Program-made: the position numbers and the translations under genes
Assembly: GCA_010405405.1 (NCBI GenBank)
Contig: MU004238.1
Span: forward strand, 1,440,374-1,504,373
Length of the DNA: 64,000 bases
Direction: 5' to 3'
Origin: Microthyrium microscopicum
Taxonomy: Eukaryota > Ascomycota > Dothideomycetes > Microthyriales > Microthyriaceae
Shown: piece by piece, positions 11,201 to 20,908 of the stretch
Numbering within the stretch: the stretch's first letter is position 1
Layout of the letters: every line of letters begins with the position of its first letter
The notes under the pieces: model-generated
What the model saw: only the letters and a program-made list of their open reading frames with translations
What the model was told of the DNA's origin: nothing
The model's database searches: none

Positions 11201-11291
11201 CATTGACGAGAGACAAGGGGGATTTGAGAGCAGAAGGAGATTTGGGAAGACGTTGGGAGGACATCTTTGGGGATGATTGAGGAGTCGACAT
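8271..11291 (-). CDS. Argonaute (QDE-2-like) small-RNA effector
   Basis: Core protein of RNA silencing: it binds a small guide RNA and slices or silences complementary RNA. A single 1006-codon exon as drawn. Order: unstructured Ser/Pro-rich N-terminus (about 1-50), N and linker-1 regions (about 50-330), PAZ region (about 330-480), linker 2 and MID (about 480-700), PIWI (about 700-960). MID keeps the 5'-phosphate pocket pattern ETYNGIKRHCD...TASQ...VNAKLGG. PIWI carries the first catalytic Asp in LGADVTHASPGSND, the second in YVRDGVSNEQ and the His in LNSHVALKGTARPVHY, so slicer activity is predicted. The C-terminus NVMWYA resembles the usual hydrophobic Argonaute end. The RGG-rich N-terminus of some fungal relatives is absent. 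The ATG at 11291 follows an in-frame TGA 21 bases upstream, but a spliced upstream coding exon remains possible (see 11525-12517). Confidence 0.92.
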   Translation of the reverse strand: MSTPQSSPKMSSQRLPKSPSALKSPLSLVNDNLANKKTQIDATKIPKRMKLNGQGKPIPVKINCWEVDTTKLCNGSTKIYQYDIDFKNGKGREPTLRKIKERCWNDRAVQALIPSPNTFVYDGNKIGWSDTHIEKEIVQEIDLNVQEGKKQSKPDSPNRVTVTIKFAKKLDFTSMANMLQGKDEIRNKASTLDATDLDRNQTFWGETLNFLEHVLHQSPRRNMVILKKSFFRKAEKAAKEPNINDRADLGYGVDAVKGVYVSFKPTFQEFDSQNKPRRTLSLVVDVANCAFFRPGMLKALLPAYLGMSNTQTLENDFKRDMETAWKNAKNDREAQKAYYDGTRTGKAMSRFRRVRMNPRHLKSKDVNVFEAEKGISDIVPKSPHQHYFEQEENGKVTKISVAAYFKKKYGIVVGHFPMVAVKKRQLKIGKDGKKVLDKDGEPVFTEMIDYFPMEVVAISPDQRYPFKLDERQTSAMLNFAVTLPKARWDSIQKAVHSMNWPQDPYLKHYGMVVKNAESPVHLKDARLLNCPSVDFQNGKILAKETQSGRWRIDGKKFDRTNSVQPKTWAIAIQKDRRGPCITTAQAQGFATSFVKIFAGHGGRMANPKPAIFSGDFLRGTTTFDEFANEIKKTATSKPELLFFVVPDRNVETYNGIKRHCDLRWGTASQVMASKHFKNGKEPSGQYISNICMKVNAKLGGATCRAGTALTNVTKFYEPGQGILVLGADVTHASPGSNDPSIAALVASADHKFNRFHAQVESNGERVEMISTNAIKKMFREILKIWCPANKMAPQTIIYVRDGVSNEQAYKVIAEEVRDLKKAFEDYMKSLNKTGTLTPKFTVLIATKRHHVRFFPDRGDQNGNPIPGTLVEKGVTLANEYDWYLNSHVALKGTARPVHYRMILDEKGYPVELLQQFIFENSFQYIRSTTPVSMFPAVYYAHLAAYRAKPHADMASLLTESKRVEMRILQGEDSRKVFADARSGGEDPATINLLPLNDSLKNVMWYA

Positions 11292-11524
11292 GATGAGCCA
11301 CCACTTGATTGTTCAGAGCCAGAAAGTTGTGGACTGCAACGCCCAGAGGACTCTTCATAGCTTTATACCACATCAAGCGGTTCTCGCATTGACCAAGACG
11401 AGGGGAAAACAAGAAAGTGAAGTACACCAGGGGTGTATTTGACCGGCCTCAAATACGTCAAAGCTTGGGAAGGAAACGCCTTTTTGGAAAATAGTGCATG
11501 TTCTGAAATGGTAAAGTAACTTAC

Positions 11525-12517
11525 GTCGGCGCCATTGTATTTGGCCCAGAACTCCCAGTTCTGCTCCACACGCGCCGAAGACTCAGCGAAGTTGGCATGC
11601 AGACGTCGGAATTGCTCGAGAGCACGGTTTGGGGCTTCCATCTTGTAGATGAACTTGCGGTGGCTATTTGAGTTAGTGGTGTTGGGTTGGATTGAGTAGA
11701 GTTTTGTAAGTGGGAGAAGTGTATAAGGCTTTGAAGGTTGTCGAAGCAATGGTTCAAGATGTGGAAGACGTAGAGAAGAGTGGTTTGTAGGAGAGATGGT
11801 TATGAAGAGGGTAGAAGAGGTTAAATAGACGAGGATCTGGAGCAGAGATGCAGTGACGGATCTCGATGTCCCAATGAGGCAGTGAGACTTCTCAACGTCG
11901 ACTGAGCCAACTGAACCAGTGTCTCTCAAGTGTCTGAAGTTTAGGCAGATGCGGTGTAATTGGGCAATTGAGAACGGAGGGGAAGTGCTAGGAATGCTGC
12001 TAGGAAGATTCCTTACCAGTTTGAAGAGCTGAGAAGACGAAGCTTGACGCTGAGTTAGTAGGAGGGTTTTGGAAAGCTTGAAGCTTGAAGGGTAGTAGAG
12101 TGCTTGATTGACGAAGTGTTTTGGGATCAAAGTAGAGTTGGTAGAATGGATGGAACTTGTGTGGATGTAGAAGTGTGTGGTAGAAGGATGATGAAGAAGA
12201 AGTGGAGGATTGGAGCGATGGATCAAAATGCTTTATACCAACGAGATGCAGGATTGGAAGCGGTCGAGTGACTGGGACCGGATGCAAATGGCAATGAGAA
12301 CTTACGCTGACGAAGGTTGAGATACCCGATGGGGTGACCGAGTGCCCTCAGAGCACTGAGGATAGAAAATGGGGCAGCAGCAGTTGTCCGCTGGCCTAGT
12401 GAATGGATTGGATATTGAAGATTTGAATGATGAAGAGGGAAGGGTGAGAGAGGGATGAGAGGGTGGTGAGAGAGATAGACGGTGTTTGTTGATGATTGTT
12501 TTGGCGAGAGGCAGCAT
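11525..12517 (-). other. Probable spliced 5' leader (and possible extra coding exon) of the Argonaute gene
   Basis: Three donor-like sites lie on the minus strand upstream of the Argonaute ATG: GTAAGT at 12305, GTAAGG at 12016 and GTAAGT at 11524. Matching acceptors are CTTCTCAG before 12028 (allowing a 12-nt exon 12028-12017) and ACTAACTCAAATAG before 11663. The exon 11663-11525 contains an ATG at 11641 that opens 39 codons of good protein-like composition (MEAPNRALEQFRRLHANF...) and ends in phase 0 at the donor. In-phase joins to Argonaute are possible at AG sites just before or just inside its CDS. I cannot tell whether this is an N-terminal extension, an upstream ORF or non-coding leader. 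Confidence 0.4.
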
Positions 12518-13105
12518 TCATGATTGGCAACTACTGCCGGTTGCCAATGGCCACACATGCACCAAGGCACGAAGTAGAGCAGGAACCCAGGCCGGTCCAG
12601 ACCAGAGATGAGTCGGGTGCTACCCACGTCTTGGAAGGCGCATACCACTTCCCTGTCTGACGGTATCGTGGGTTTCGTTAGAGTAAAGCCATTTGAAAAG
12701 CAGCAGTAGCAAAAGCGATCAAGAAAAGCGCTGGAGGAGGCGTGACCTGGTTCATGTATGAGTGTTGTGAACCACTGCAGAAATCGTATCAAAGAGTTAT
12801 CGAGTTCACCAGAACCATGCCCAAGAAAAGCACGGATTGTATGATTTCTGATCTTATTCTAGCACCACGCTCAGCTTTTTGATTCATACCAAAGAGAATA
12901 GAAATTGCACTGTTGTCTACCACGAGGCAAGGAATCGAAGGGCACATGGAAGAGTCTTTCTACAGAAGGGAGGAGAGAAGCGGGCGATCAGAGGCAGGAA
13001 ACTTACTTCTAACATGCTACTCTGCTGATCACGCACTTGTCCTGGTACCTGTTACAATGGATGTCCAATTTCTCGAGTGGCATTCAATACAAAAGGAGTG
13101 CGAAT

Positions 13106-13151
13106 GCCCTCGAATGAGATGAGAAGTCGCCCTCGAATGAGATGAGAAATC
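13106..13151. repeat. 23-bp tandem duplication
   Basis: Two adjacent 23-bp units (13106-13128 and 13129-13151, beginning GCCCTCGAATGAGATGAGAA) differ at one position. They lie in the gene-poor stretch upstream of the Argonaute leader. Confidence 0.8.
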
Positions 13152-13534
13152 CAGTCGCGCTCCTTGTTACAAGCCATTGATATTCAAATTTTCGAGTCCA
13201 TTTGTTGTGCCGCAGCTGAGCTCTAGCACTCAGCAGATCCAGATTCAAATAGCAAGTCCTGGAGTTGTTTGGAAAATTATTGTATATGCCTTAGACTCTG
13301 ACAGCGGCAAGAATTGTAGCATTAACCACGCTAACACTGGGCGGCGTATTGACATTCAAGCCTAGCTGCAGTCTCTTTTCCAATGCCTCTTATCAAGTAA
13401 GTAGCCATTAAAGATCCAGACACGGTTCCACGTGCGTTCGATTGACATCTAGTGTTCTCCCAGGACTCCAGAGACAGTGTCGACTCTCCCAACACAAACC
13501 ATGCAGTTCGCCGACGGTACGGGACATGCGCTCC

Positions 13535-13906
13535 TCAAAACCATGCATCCTCACATTCCTTGCTCATATTGCCTTCCCAAGTATTCGTGTCTTCAATGGA
13601 TATCGATATTTGTGCCGGACGATCATGATTGCGCTGTCGCCGCGTGGGAGAGGAGTAGGGGTTCCATCGCGGGACTTCAAAGGTAGCGGATTGCTGCTGG
13701 CCGACTTCCGTCAACGTAGGAAACGAAGAGGTGAGAAGGGGAGACGGATGCTCGTCGCCAACGCGTCTGTATTTGTCGTTGTGCATGTTCCGCTGCAAGT
13801 GATGTTGGATACCGTCGAGGGCTGGGATGATTGATCCGATGGACCGCCAGGAAAAAGCAATTATCAATGCAGGGACCAACCAAATGAGCCTCAGCCTTAT
13901 GAACCC
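13535..13906 (-). CDS. Possible terminal exon of an unrecognised small protein
   Basis: A minus-strand open frame of about 123 codons preceded by a textbook acceptor (GCTGAC branch, TTAATTTCTTCCAG ending at about 13907). It begins with a hydrophobic segment (FIRLRLIWLVPALIIAF), then a polar Ser/Pro/Arg-rich stretch, and stops after KECEDAWF. I could not find a convincing upstream exon; the region 13907-14160 has several short frames that do not join cleanly. It could be a short membrane-anchored protein or chance. Function unknown. Confidence 0.22.
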   Translation of the reverse strand, partial: GFIRLRLIWLVPALIIAFSWRSIGSIIPALDGIQHHLQRNMHNDKYRRVGDEHPSPLLTSSFPTLTEVGQQQSATFEVPRWNPYSSPTRRQRNHDRPAQISISIEDTNTWEGNMSKECEDAWF

Positions 13907-14340
13907 TGGAAGAAATTAAGTCAGCATCAGGCTAATGTCGCTGCTTCGAATCCGATTTGCCATGAAGCTCTCAATTTCTTCCAGAATAGAGTATAGGTAG
14001 GAATTGTTGATGGAGAAGCAGCAAAAGGGGTAAAAATGATCTTTGTTTTGAGCTCCGTGTTGTAAATCCTACAAGCAAGATGCCGATACACAACGCCAAA
14101 ATGCAGCGGTGACACCATATGTTCGCCTCAAATTCCAAGTGCTTTGCCAGAAAAGGTCTACCTACTTCACAGTTTCTAACCAGAAAGCTTGGCGGGCCTA
14201 AAGTGTTGATCCTGTTCGCGTTATACGTTGAGCTTATTCATTCATAGATTCATCATCTCCATTCCAACACCTATCTTTTTCAATCAAAGTCTGTACCTTT
14301 CGTCCACCATTCTCCCCAATCAATATGCCGACCTTCAGAC

Positions 14341-14704
14341 ATGAGTTCTCAATTGGACATGTCCAGCACCATCATCCAAGACTACAACAAGACTTGTCAT
14401 CAGCATACAGCCAGTGCAGACACCCCGACGTTGAAAAAAGGCTCCAGCCTAAGAGAATATTACAAAAGCTGCGACCACGCTGTAAATTACTTTACCGAAA
14501 CAATACACGATTGAAATACAGTCAATGCTGCGACCAAAATGGCTAGACCATCCAGACCACCGCTTTCACTCCTCGACCGTACCACCGGCCTCCTCCTTGA
14601 CCACTTTTCTCGGCCTCACGATCCAATCATACTTCGGCAAAGCCTTATCTGTCCTCGGAGACCGGAGTAGGCGTTTGTCCAATCGAAGAGCCTGGACTCA
14701 GTAA
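14341..14704 (+). CDS. Possible small two-exon protein of unknown function
   Basis: A CT-rich, leader-like stretch (about 14220-14325) precedes two ATGs, at 14325 and 14341. From 14341 an open frame runs 57 codons unspliced. If a 40-nt GTAAAT...ATACAG intron (14482-14521) is removed, it continues to 14704 for 107 residues (start MSSQLDMSSTIIQDY, end SNRRAWTQ). Composition looks protein-like but no domain is recognised. The intron would be shorter than the others here and its branch point is weak. Confidence 0.25.
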
Positions 14705-15498
14705 TTCACATTTGGCGCGGATATTCGACCAGTGGCTTAAGATGGTCTTTGCCCCAGGTCTACGGGCCAAGCATCGCAGCTGGCTACCATCGGCAAGTTT
14801 CATACCAAGGCGACGATAGCCGCCGGGGACCAGGCGCGAAGTGAGAATCAAGGTACTTGCACTGCGTGAGGAGGGCCATATAAACGGTGCAAAGAGCTAC
14901 AAGAACCCAAACTCCAGGCAGGCGATCGCTGGCGACTTCAGGGCGTGAACAGAACGTGCTCACCCGCTTCAGAGTTATGTTTGGGCCCGGAATCAGTATA
15001 TTGCGAGAGAGACAGAGAAAGGTGGAAGTCAGAACTTGACATGGTCAGTGGAGCCATTCTCTAGTGAGTGCGATTCAAGGTCGCTCAAATAAGCCGAAGC
15101 ATTGTGGTCTTGTTGATATCTGTTTACCAAGTTCAACGAACAGCGCTTGACCATGGGATGAAATGACTTCAACTTAGCTTCAACTTCAAAGTCTGAGATA
15201 TGATACCCCACTGCCTATCCTGGATATGGCAAGCGGCTTTGGCAGAGAGAAGAAAGCAGCACACATTGCTGTATTTCCAATAGCCTCAAGTCAAAACAGA
15301 GTAACTTCTCATAGTAGCGGTGCGCCTTCTACTCCAAGTATGGGAGAAACGTTGAGCCGACAGGAAGCATAAAACCATTGCTTCTCGTCACTCTGCACTC
15401 TTCTTCTCTTATTCACCTTCCTTCAACTACTTTTCATGAACATTGTTAAGTCAGATTAATTCAACCTGACACACCTCTTCTCTTCCAAGGTTCATACC
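14705..15498. other. Gene-poor stretch upstream of the DUF2786-like gene
   Basis: No supported gene. A 60-codon minus-strand frame at 15029-15211 has no recognisable feature. From about 15380 the plus strand becomes CT-rich, which suits a leader for the gene starting at 15603. Confidence 0.45.
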
Positions 15499-15593
15499 CT
15501 TCCAACCGCTTCAGCACCTCCCAGCAGCTCTGCTATCTTCCAGCGAGTCTGTTATATCCCAGCAACTCATCTATCTACCAGCAGCTCAGCCAG
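15499..15593 (+). repeat. Imperfect 19-bp tandem repeat in the 5' leader of the DUF2786-like gene
   Basis: Four head-to-tail 19-bp units lie at 15518-15536, 15537-15555, 15556-15574 and 15575-15593. Each contains CCAGC followed by an AGCTC- or ACTC-like block and ends in CTAT, TTAT or CCAG. A weaker fifth unit lies at 15499-15517. The last unit ends nine bases before the ATG at 15603. Confidence 0.75.
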
Positions 15594-15602
15594 ATTTTCA
15601 AG

Positions 15603-17365
15603 ATGCCTTTGAAACGAGCTTATATCAAGAAGCTCGAAGACGAAGTAGACGAGGAGTATGGCTTGAAGGGCAAAGGCAAAAGCTCAGGGGCTCAGAGCAA
15701 GAAACGTCGAGCTCTCAACAGCCTGAAAGCCGAAAAGAAGAAGTCAAAGAAGTCCCGAGTTCGCGGTAAATATCATCCCCTGCACATCGCGAAAGTCTAC
15801 AAGAGTGAAGGCACAGGCATCTTGCAGATCGAAAATGCGAACCCGTCCAAGAAGGTAAAGCTGGACAGAATCATGAAGTGTATTATCAAGGCCGATCATC
15901 CAAACACACCAGAGCAGGAGAAGAAATCCTCACTTTTCCTAGCTCAGCGCGAATGTGAGCGCTTGAAGTTCACAGTCGACAAGGTCCGCCGTTGGATGAA
16001 GTACAAGACAAAGGATGGAATTAGTACGGTTCGGATTGAGCGTTACGCTGAGGACGGTCGCGGCATGACAAACGAGGGATTCGTACCTACCTTAGCTGAT
16101 GCAATCGCAAAGGCATGGGCCCTCATCAAATTCTCGACTCGGGCTCAATATGGAGGCAAGTTCTTCATCGAGTGGAGCTTCTTCGGAGTCGCGAATCGAA
16201 CTACCCAGGCTGCACAGGAGTTTGTCCGATGGCATAGATGTGAGTTTTTATTTTTCCTGGCACCTTCGCTTTGGGTCATTGATTGTTGTGGCTTCCATCG
16301 CACCTGATGGTTTTCATAATACTCTCTGTGCTATAGTAGTCAATGGTTCCCATAAGACTCGATGGATATTTGGGCCGAAAAGGTCTTTCGGCTTTTTCGA
16401 CGGATATTATTGTTGGGAACTCTCTTTCGTGATCTGATACTGACAATTTCCAGGCATCTGGGAGTATTCCATGCTGCGAAAGCAAGATCAAGACGTTCGG
16501 ACTGCAAGAGCCAAACAAAGTGGCAAGAAGATTCCCAAAAAGCTTAACTTAAGAAGCTTGCGGATGGGATGCGCTGCTGGAATAAATGCTGGCGTCATGG
16601 CAAAAGTCAAGGCCATCGAATACCGCGGCAAGATCGCGAAGCAGAAGCTGGTCGAAGCGAATGATCTGCAGCGAAAATTGGAGTCTGATCGTAAGAAGAT
16701 GGAGGGTCGAGCTGCTGGTAGCTCACGAGTGGATAAGAAAGCCATTGAGGCCGAATTCGCAGTCAAACAGGTTGCCGGTGAGCTGGACGAAGCTGAGGAG
16801 GAGGATGACGACGATGAGACTCAAGTTGGCGATGAAGCACCTGTAGACTTTGAAGCAACCGTCCTGGAGACTATCGAGATGGAAGACGATGTGGACGCCA
16901 GTATTGCTCAAGTGGCTCAACGAGCCCGTGAGCTGCAAGATATCCGCGACACAGCATCGCAAGCCATCGCAAAGGTCAATCGACTCCAGACTGAGCTCCA
17001 GCGGGCTGAGGATTTCTTCCACATCTATCGAAGCATGATCACGAAAGTGAAGAAGAATGTTCCACGCCCAGTTCCGCACAAGGACGAGGCCTCGTTCAAA
17101 GATGGCTTCAACTGGGGTCGTATCCAGACAGTCCAGGGTAAGTTTTGCCCCTATGATAGATCACATAGCGCTGGTTGCAGCCTTATACTGATGAACTATA
17201 GGCATTATTGACCAAGAATGGGCAGATGATGACTCCGAGGAGTCAGAAGACGAGAATGACGAGCATGAAGAGGAGGAAGAAAAGGAGGAAGAAGAGAATG
17301 AAGAAGATAATGGAGAAGATGAAGAACAGGAAAACCAGAAAGGCATGGTTAGTGAGGACGAGTAG
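15603..17365 (+). CDS. DUF2786/DUF7168-like coiled-coil protein with acidic tail
   Basis: 494 residues in three exons (15603-16239, 16454-17137, 17202-17365). The N-terminus (about 1-65) is basic with nuclear-localisation-like KKRR and KKKSKK clusters. Residues about 80-130 (KVKLDRIMKCIIKADHP..TPEQE..SLFLAQRECERLKF) resemble the DUF2786 helical module. The stretch around FIEWSFFGVANRTTQAAQEF and the later RMGCAAGINAGV resemble the DUF7168 part that often follows. Then come coiled coil, an Asp/Glu patch, and a C-terminal tail of nearly pure Glu/Asp/Asn. Function is unknown; basic head plus acidic tail suggests a nuclear, chromatin- or RNA-associated protein (inference). Intron 1 is unusually long (214 nt). 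The gene is flanked by a 19-bp repeat in its leader and a 65-bp repeat in its 3' region. Confidence 0.75.
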
Positions 17366-18090
17366 TGTGCTGGCGATTTGATATAACCCGGATGTGGTAA
17401 CTATCATACATCGGACTGGAGTGCCATTCATTATGGTTACTCCACTTTCTCTCGTTTTGACTTTCAGCTGGAAATGCTACGACCTCTGGCTGCGATACTG
17501 AGATTTTTCTCGAAAATTGGCAGAAAATCTGATGGAACACGAGATTGTTTCGACTTTGGTTGCGAGAATGAGAATTTTTCCGAGAATTGACAGACAGTGT
17601 GACAAAACATGGGAGAGCTATTGATCATGTAGTTAGTTGCTTTCATCGAGCGGTGCTTTCGATAATGATGGTTTGCATGAAATGAAATGTCTTTAATTAC
17701 AAGTCGGAACTATTCATCGTGGTATTTGTAAGGGATACTCTAGAGTACAAGTCAGCAGAGAAATAGTGTACAAAGTAATCGGCCTACTAGAACCTATAAT
17801 TATAATAGCCACCCGTTCGTCCACCTGGCATAACGCGAAGATGCTACATAAACACGAATTCCGCCCATACACGCAGATATAGTCAGGCACCCAGCTTCCC
17901 CAAGGAAGAGCACTGTACAAATCCATATCAAGAAAAGGTAAAACAAGAATGATTTCACCACCCATCAGTAGAACATCCAGCTATGCAACGCATCCTTCTC
18001 ACATTTTCTTGGCTCTTCGATCAATCCACATATTTCATCATCGTAGAAAGGTTATATAAAAGCTCTAGGCTGCACCACTTCATAAGAATC
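17366..18090. other. Convergent 3' region with an imperfect direct repeat
   Basis: No gene. Two diverged copies of a segment of about 65 bp lie at about 17477-17541 and 17547-17612, sharing TGCGA, TGAGA, ATTTTT, CGA and AATTG in order. The rest is the 3' flank shared with the FHA-RING gene. Confidence 0.55.
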
Positions 18091-19890
18091 CTAGACTTCT
18101 TCATGGTCATGCGAAGCGTGATGTGTCAAGCTAAGATGACTTTCTGATCGCTGTCTCGTCAATGGTGGAACCGCTTCAGCCTGTCCAGCTCCGCCATCCA
18201 GCACAAAGGGGCCGGCATCATTTCGAGGTGTCATTGGGCCTTCGGTTGGTACCCCGTTACCGTTAGAAAGAAGGTCATACCGCCGGGTGCCTGGTGAGGG
18301 ATTACGATTAGGAATAGGACGAGCGGCAGACATGACTGACCCGTTTGGCGGTGGTGGTGGCGGAGGTGGAGAGGTGGTGACGGCGGGAATTCCATTCAAA
18401 TTACTCTCAGCGCCCGCGGTTGCTGCTATAGGTGCGCTTACAGGCTCAACGGCAGGGGGAGGTGGTGCTGGACGTCCCGGTGCAGGATTTATAGCATCGG
18501 CCATAAGAGAATCACCTTCATCATCGACTTCGTGCTGCGGTTCTTCCATAATCTTGGGATCGAGAGTCGTAGGTGCAATTGCTGGACTTTGTTTACTCTG
18601 CTCGATCGCTTCTTTGAGATCTTCCTCCCAATCGCTCTCTTGCTCCTCCACTTCCGCTTCAAGATCGGCGACAGCGCGGCAGTTTGGACATAAAAACTGC
18701 GGATAGTTTGATCCATTGAGAATTGGGCGAATACATTTATAATGCCAAACATGAGAGCATGGCGCAACAAACAATGACTGACAAGGCTGCTGCAGATTAG
18801 CACATGCTCCCGCGAGGATAAGATTTGACTTACAGCGACCGACATTAGACATATAGCGCATTCTGAAGAGCTTAATGAAGCAGTATCTGAATCTCTTTTT
18901 GGTTTTGGATCAGCCAGCTTTCGCAATTTACGATGTGTTGTTTTGCTGCATGCATTAGCACCTGTTGTGTCAACCTGAAAGGGGGACTTACTTAAAGTTG
19001 TTCAACGCTTTCTGCCAACCACGATTGAGCTCTATCCGTATTTTTACGCAACGGAATATCATCTCCTCGCCCCCTCTGAAGTCTATACCTAGTTGTACAA
19101 CATCACCATCGTTGATTGGCCATGGTCTGCTTTCCACTCCAGGAGGGCTCAAACGTAGATGATTGAGAAAGGTGCCCGAGCTTGATTTGACATCTTTGAT
19201 GAACCACTGAGAGTTCTCGCACCAAAATTCGCAGTGTCGCCGTGAGACGACTTTGGACTTGAAGCCGACTGGAGCAGATGAAGGCGTGTTACGAGGAATG
19301 TCGCCTGGCTGAGCATCTCTCTCAGAGTAACGCCCAACCTTTATCACGGACTCTTGTGTAGGTAGTGTGCGGGAGACGGCTTGGAAAGCTAATGAGGGAC
19401 GGGTGGCTCGTGGATCGTGATGAGGTATAAAGCGGATGGAAGGGAGGTTGTGAGAGTCTTTGGGAGCTTGATCCATCGGAGCGGATGAGTTTCGCGTCAT
19501 GGGTAAAGATGCTGTAGCCTCAGAGAGATCGTTTTGAGGGGAGGCCAGGTCCAGGTTTGTTTCAACAACTTGAGGCGGCGTAGTAGTTGTGTTTGTTCCG
19601 GACACAGTGCCGCGTAAAGTCGGGAACCAACCGCTTGGAGTGTTACTGGAGTTGGCGGATGTAAGGATAGACGCAGGGGCACTGGTACTGGCAAGTGGTG
19701 GTTGTGGTGGGGATGCTGGCACAGCTGGCGAAGGTGGAAGAGGGGGAGAGTGTTCGTCGCGGTTCGGGATCTGCCTGGAATCACTTTGTCTGTGGTGTGT
19801 ATAGTTCCGCAAGTAGCTCAGACCTCTGCCAATGCGAGAAGGCGACTGAGGCGGGCTTGTTGGGGGGTTCTGTTCCGAGGTAGTCAACAT
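18091..19890 (-). CDS. FHA-RING E3 ubiquitin ligase (Dma1/CHFR-like)
   Basis: 569 residues in three exons (19890-18992, 18945-18834, 18789-18091; introns 46 and 44 nt). Relatives (Dma1/Dma2, CHFR) bind phosphothreonine through FHA and ubiquitinate mitotic and septation targets. An N-terminal Ser/Pro-rich disordered half (about 1-165) precedes the FHA domain: VIKVGRYSER, then KVVSRRHCEFW, DVKSSSGTFLNHLRLS and INDGDVVQLGIDF. The RING finger follows (CAICLM...APCSHVWHYKCI...FLCPNCR) with the CxxC, CxH, HxxC and CPxC ligand pattern complete. The tail is acidic, then Pro- and Ser-rich. The second intron splits the RING between SVA and QPCQ. The start is the ATG at 19890; an upstream TTG-initiated reading is rejected. 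Confidence 0.88.
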
Positions 19891-20908
19891 CACCAAAAGA
19901 ATTAAAGGAGGGCTGTAGGCTGTAGGAGGAGTTGAGACGAGGCGACTTGGGCGACAAGCGTGCTTATGGAGACAAGGCGCAAATGTGGCGGCGCTTGAAC
20001 CCTTGAAAAGCTGGAGCTGACCTCGCTGGGGAATCTTGAATGTCTTGAAATGTGCATGCAGCGGGAGTGGGCTTGTAGGCTGTGAGCATCACTTGATTGC
20101 TCAACATCAAGATCAGGCGAACTGCGTCTGCGGTAGTAGACAGTGCACCGCGTGAGTCTCTTGGATCTTGACTCTGCTGTGACCTCAAACTGTCACCGTC
20201 TGAACAAAACAGTGCGTCGCAGCAAATCGGAGGTTTGATGTGTTGCTTGCGGATAGAGAGCTTGTGGTCACGACGCAAATAGGCAGCAGCTAGGCATAGG
20301 AAATAGTCAAATGAAGATGATGAGATGCAGAGAAAGAGCTGAGCAGCAGATGGCAGGAGGTACTCATGATATGGAAAATGTGGATATGATAGGATATCAC
20401 AGGCTTTACAGAATCACAGCAGTATTGAAGGAGTAGAGTACCCTCAGCTATGCTTTTTTATCCAGCTAGGTTCCAACTGAGTCATTTCCCAATGGTATTC
20501 AAATACAGAGATATTGATAGTCTTGTATCAAACCCAGTCGAGTACCTACTAGTAGGTATGTAATGACGATACTCCATACAGAATCAGATCTGATGAATAT
20601 TAGTGATCTGCTTTGGCAGGTAGGTCGCTTTTGGATGGGCATTGGAAGGCCATCCATATAAGCTGTAACGTCTGCACAGTGCAAATATTAAGACAGATGT
20701 TTCGAGAGTTGAGAACAAGAAGCAAAGCTGGTAACAATAATTGCCTGTATGTTGTGCATTTGACGGTATCCGCCATGCGCGTCTGTTGCGTTAAGGGGGT
20801 GCCTTATCCGCCTGTGCTGACTAACCATCTTAGTGAGGTCCTCTGTCAATCTCATGCTCCAGAAAAAAGTTGTTGCCACGACCAGTTGCGCTTTTCACTC
20901 ATACAATA
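19891..20908. other. Divergent promoter region between FHA-RING and MPP alpha genes
   Basis: About 1 kb with no supported gene; short frames at 19964-20278, 20499-20684 and 20613-20909 have no recognisable content. Both flanking genes start outward from here. Confidence 0.45.

Noticed and set aside
11363-12226. 287-codon minus-strand frame upstream of Argonaute
   Set aside because: Most of it is Ser/Leu/Thr/Pro-rich read of a pyrimidine-rich leader crossed by good splice signals; only the 39-codon part at 11641-11525 looks coding.
13442-13834. 130-codon plus-strand frame
   Set aside because: Antisense to a minus-strand exon that has a clean acceptor; no recognisable content.
13920-13960. 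TTCGAATCC resembling a tRNA T-loop
   Set aside because: No acceptor stem, D-arm or anticodon arm could be paired around it.
15029-15211. 60-codon minus-strand frame in gene-poor stretch
   Set aside because: No splice signals, domain or flanking support.
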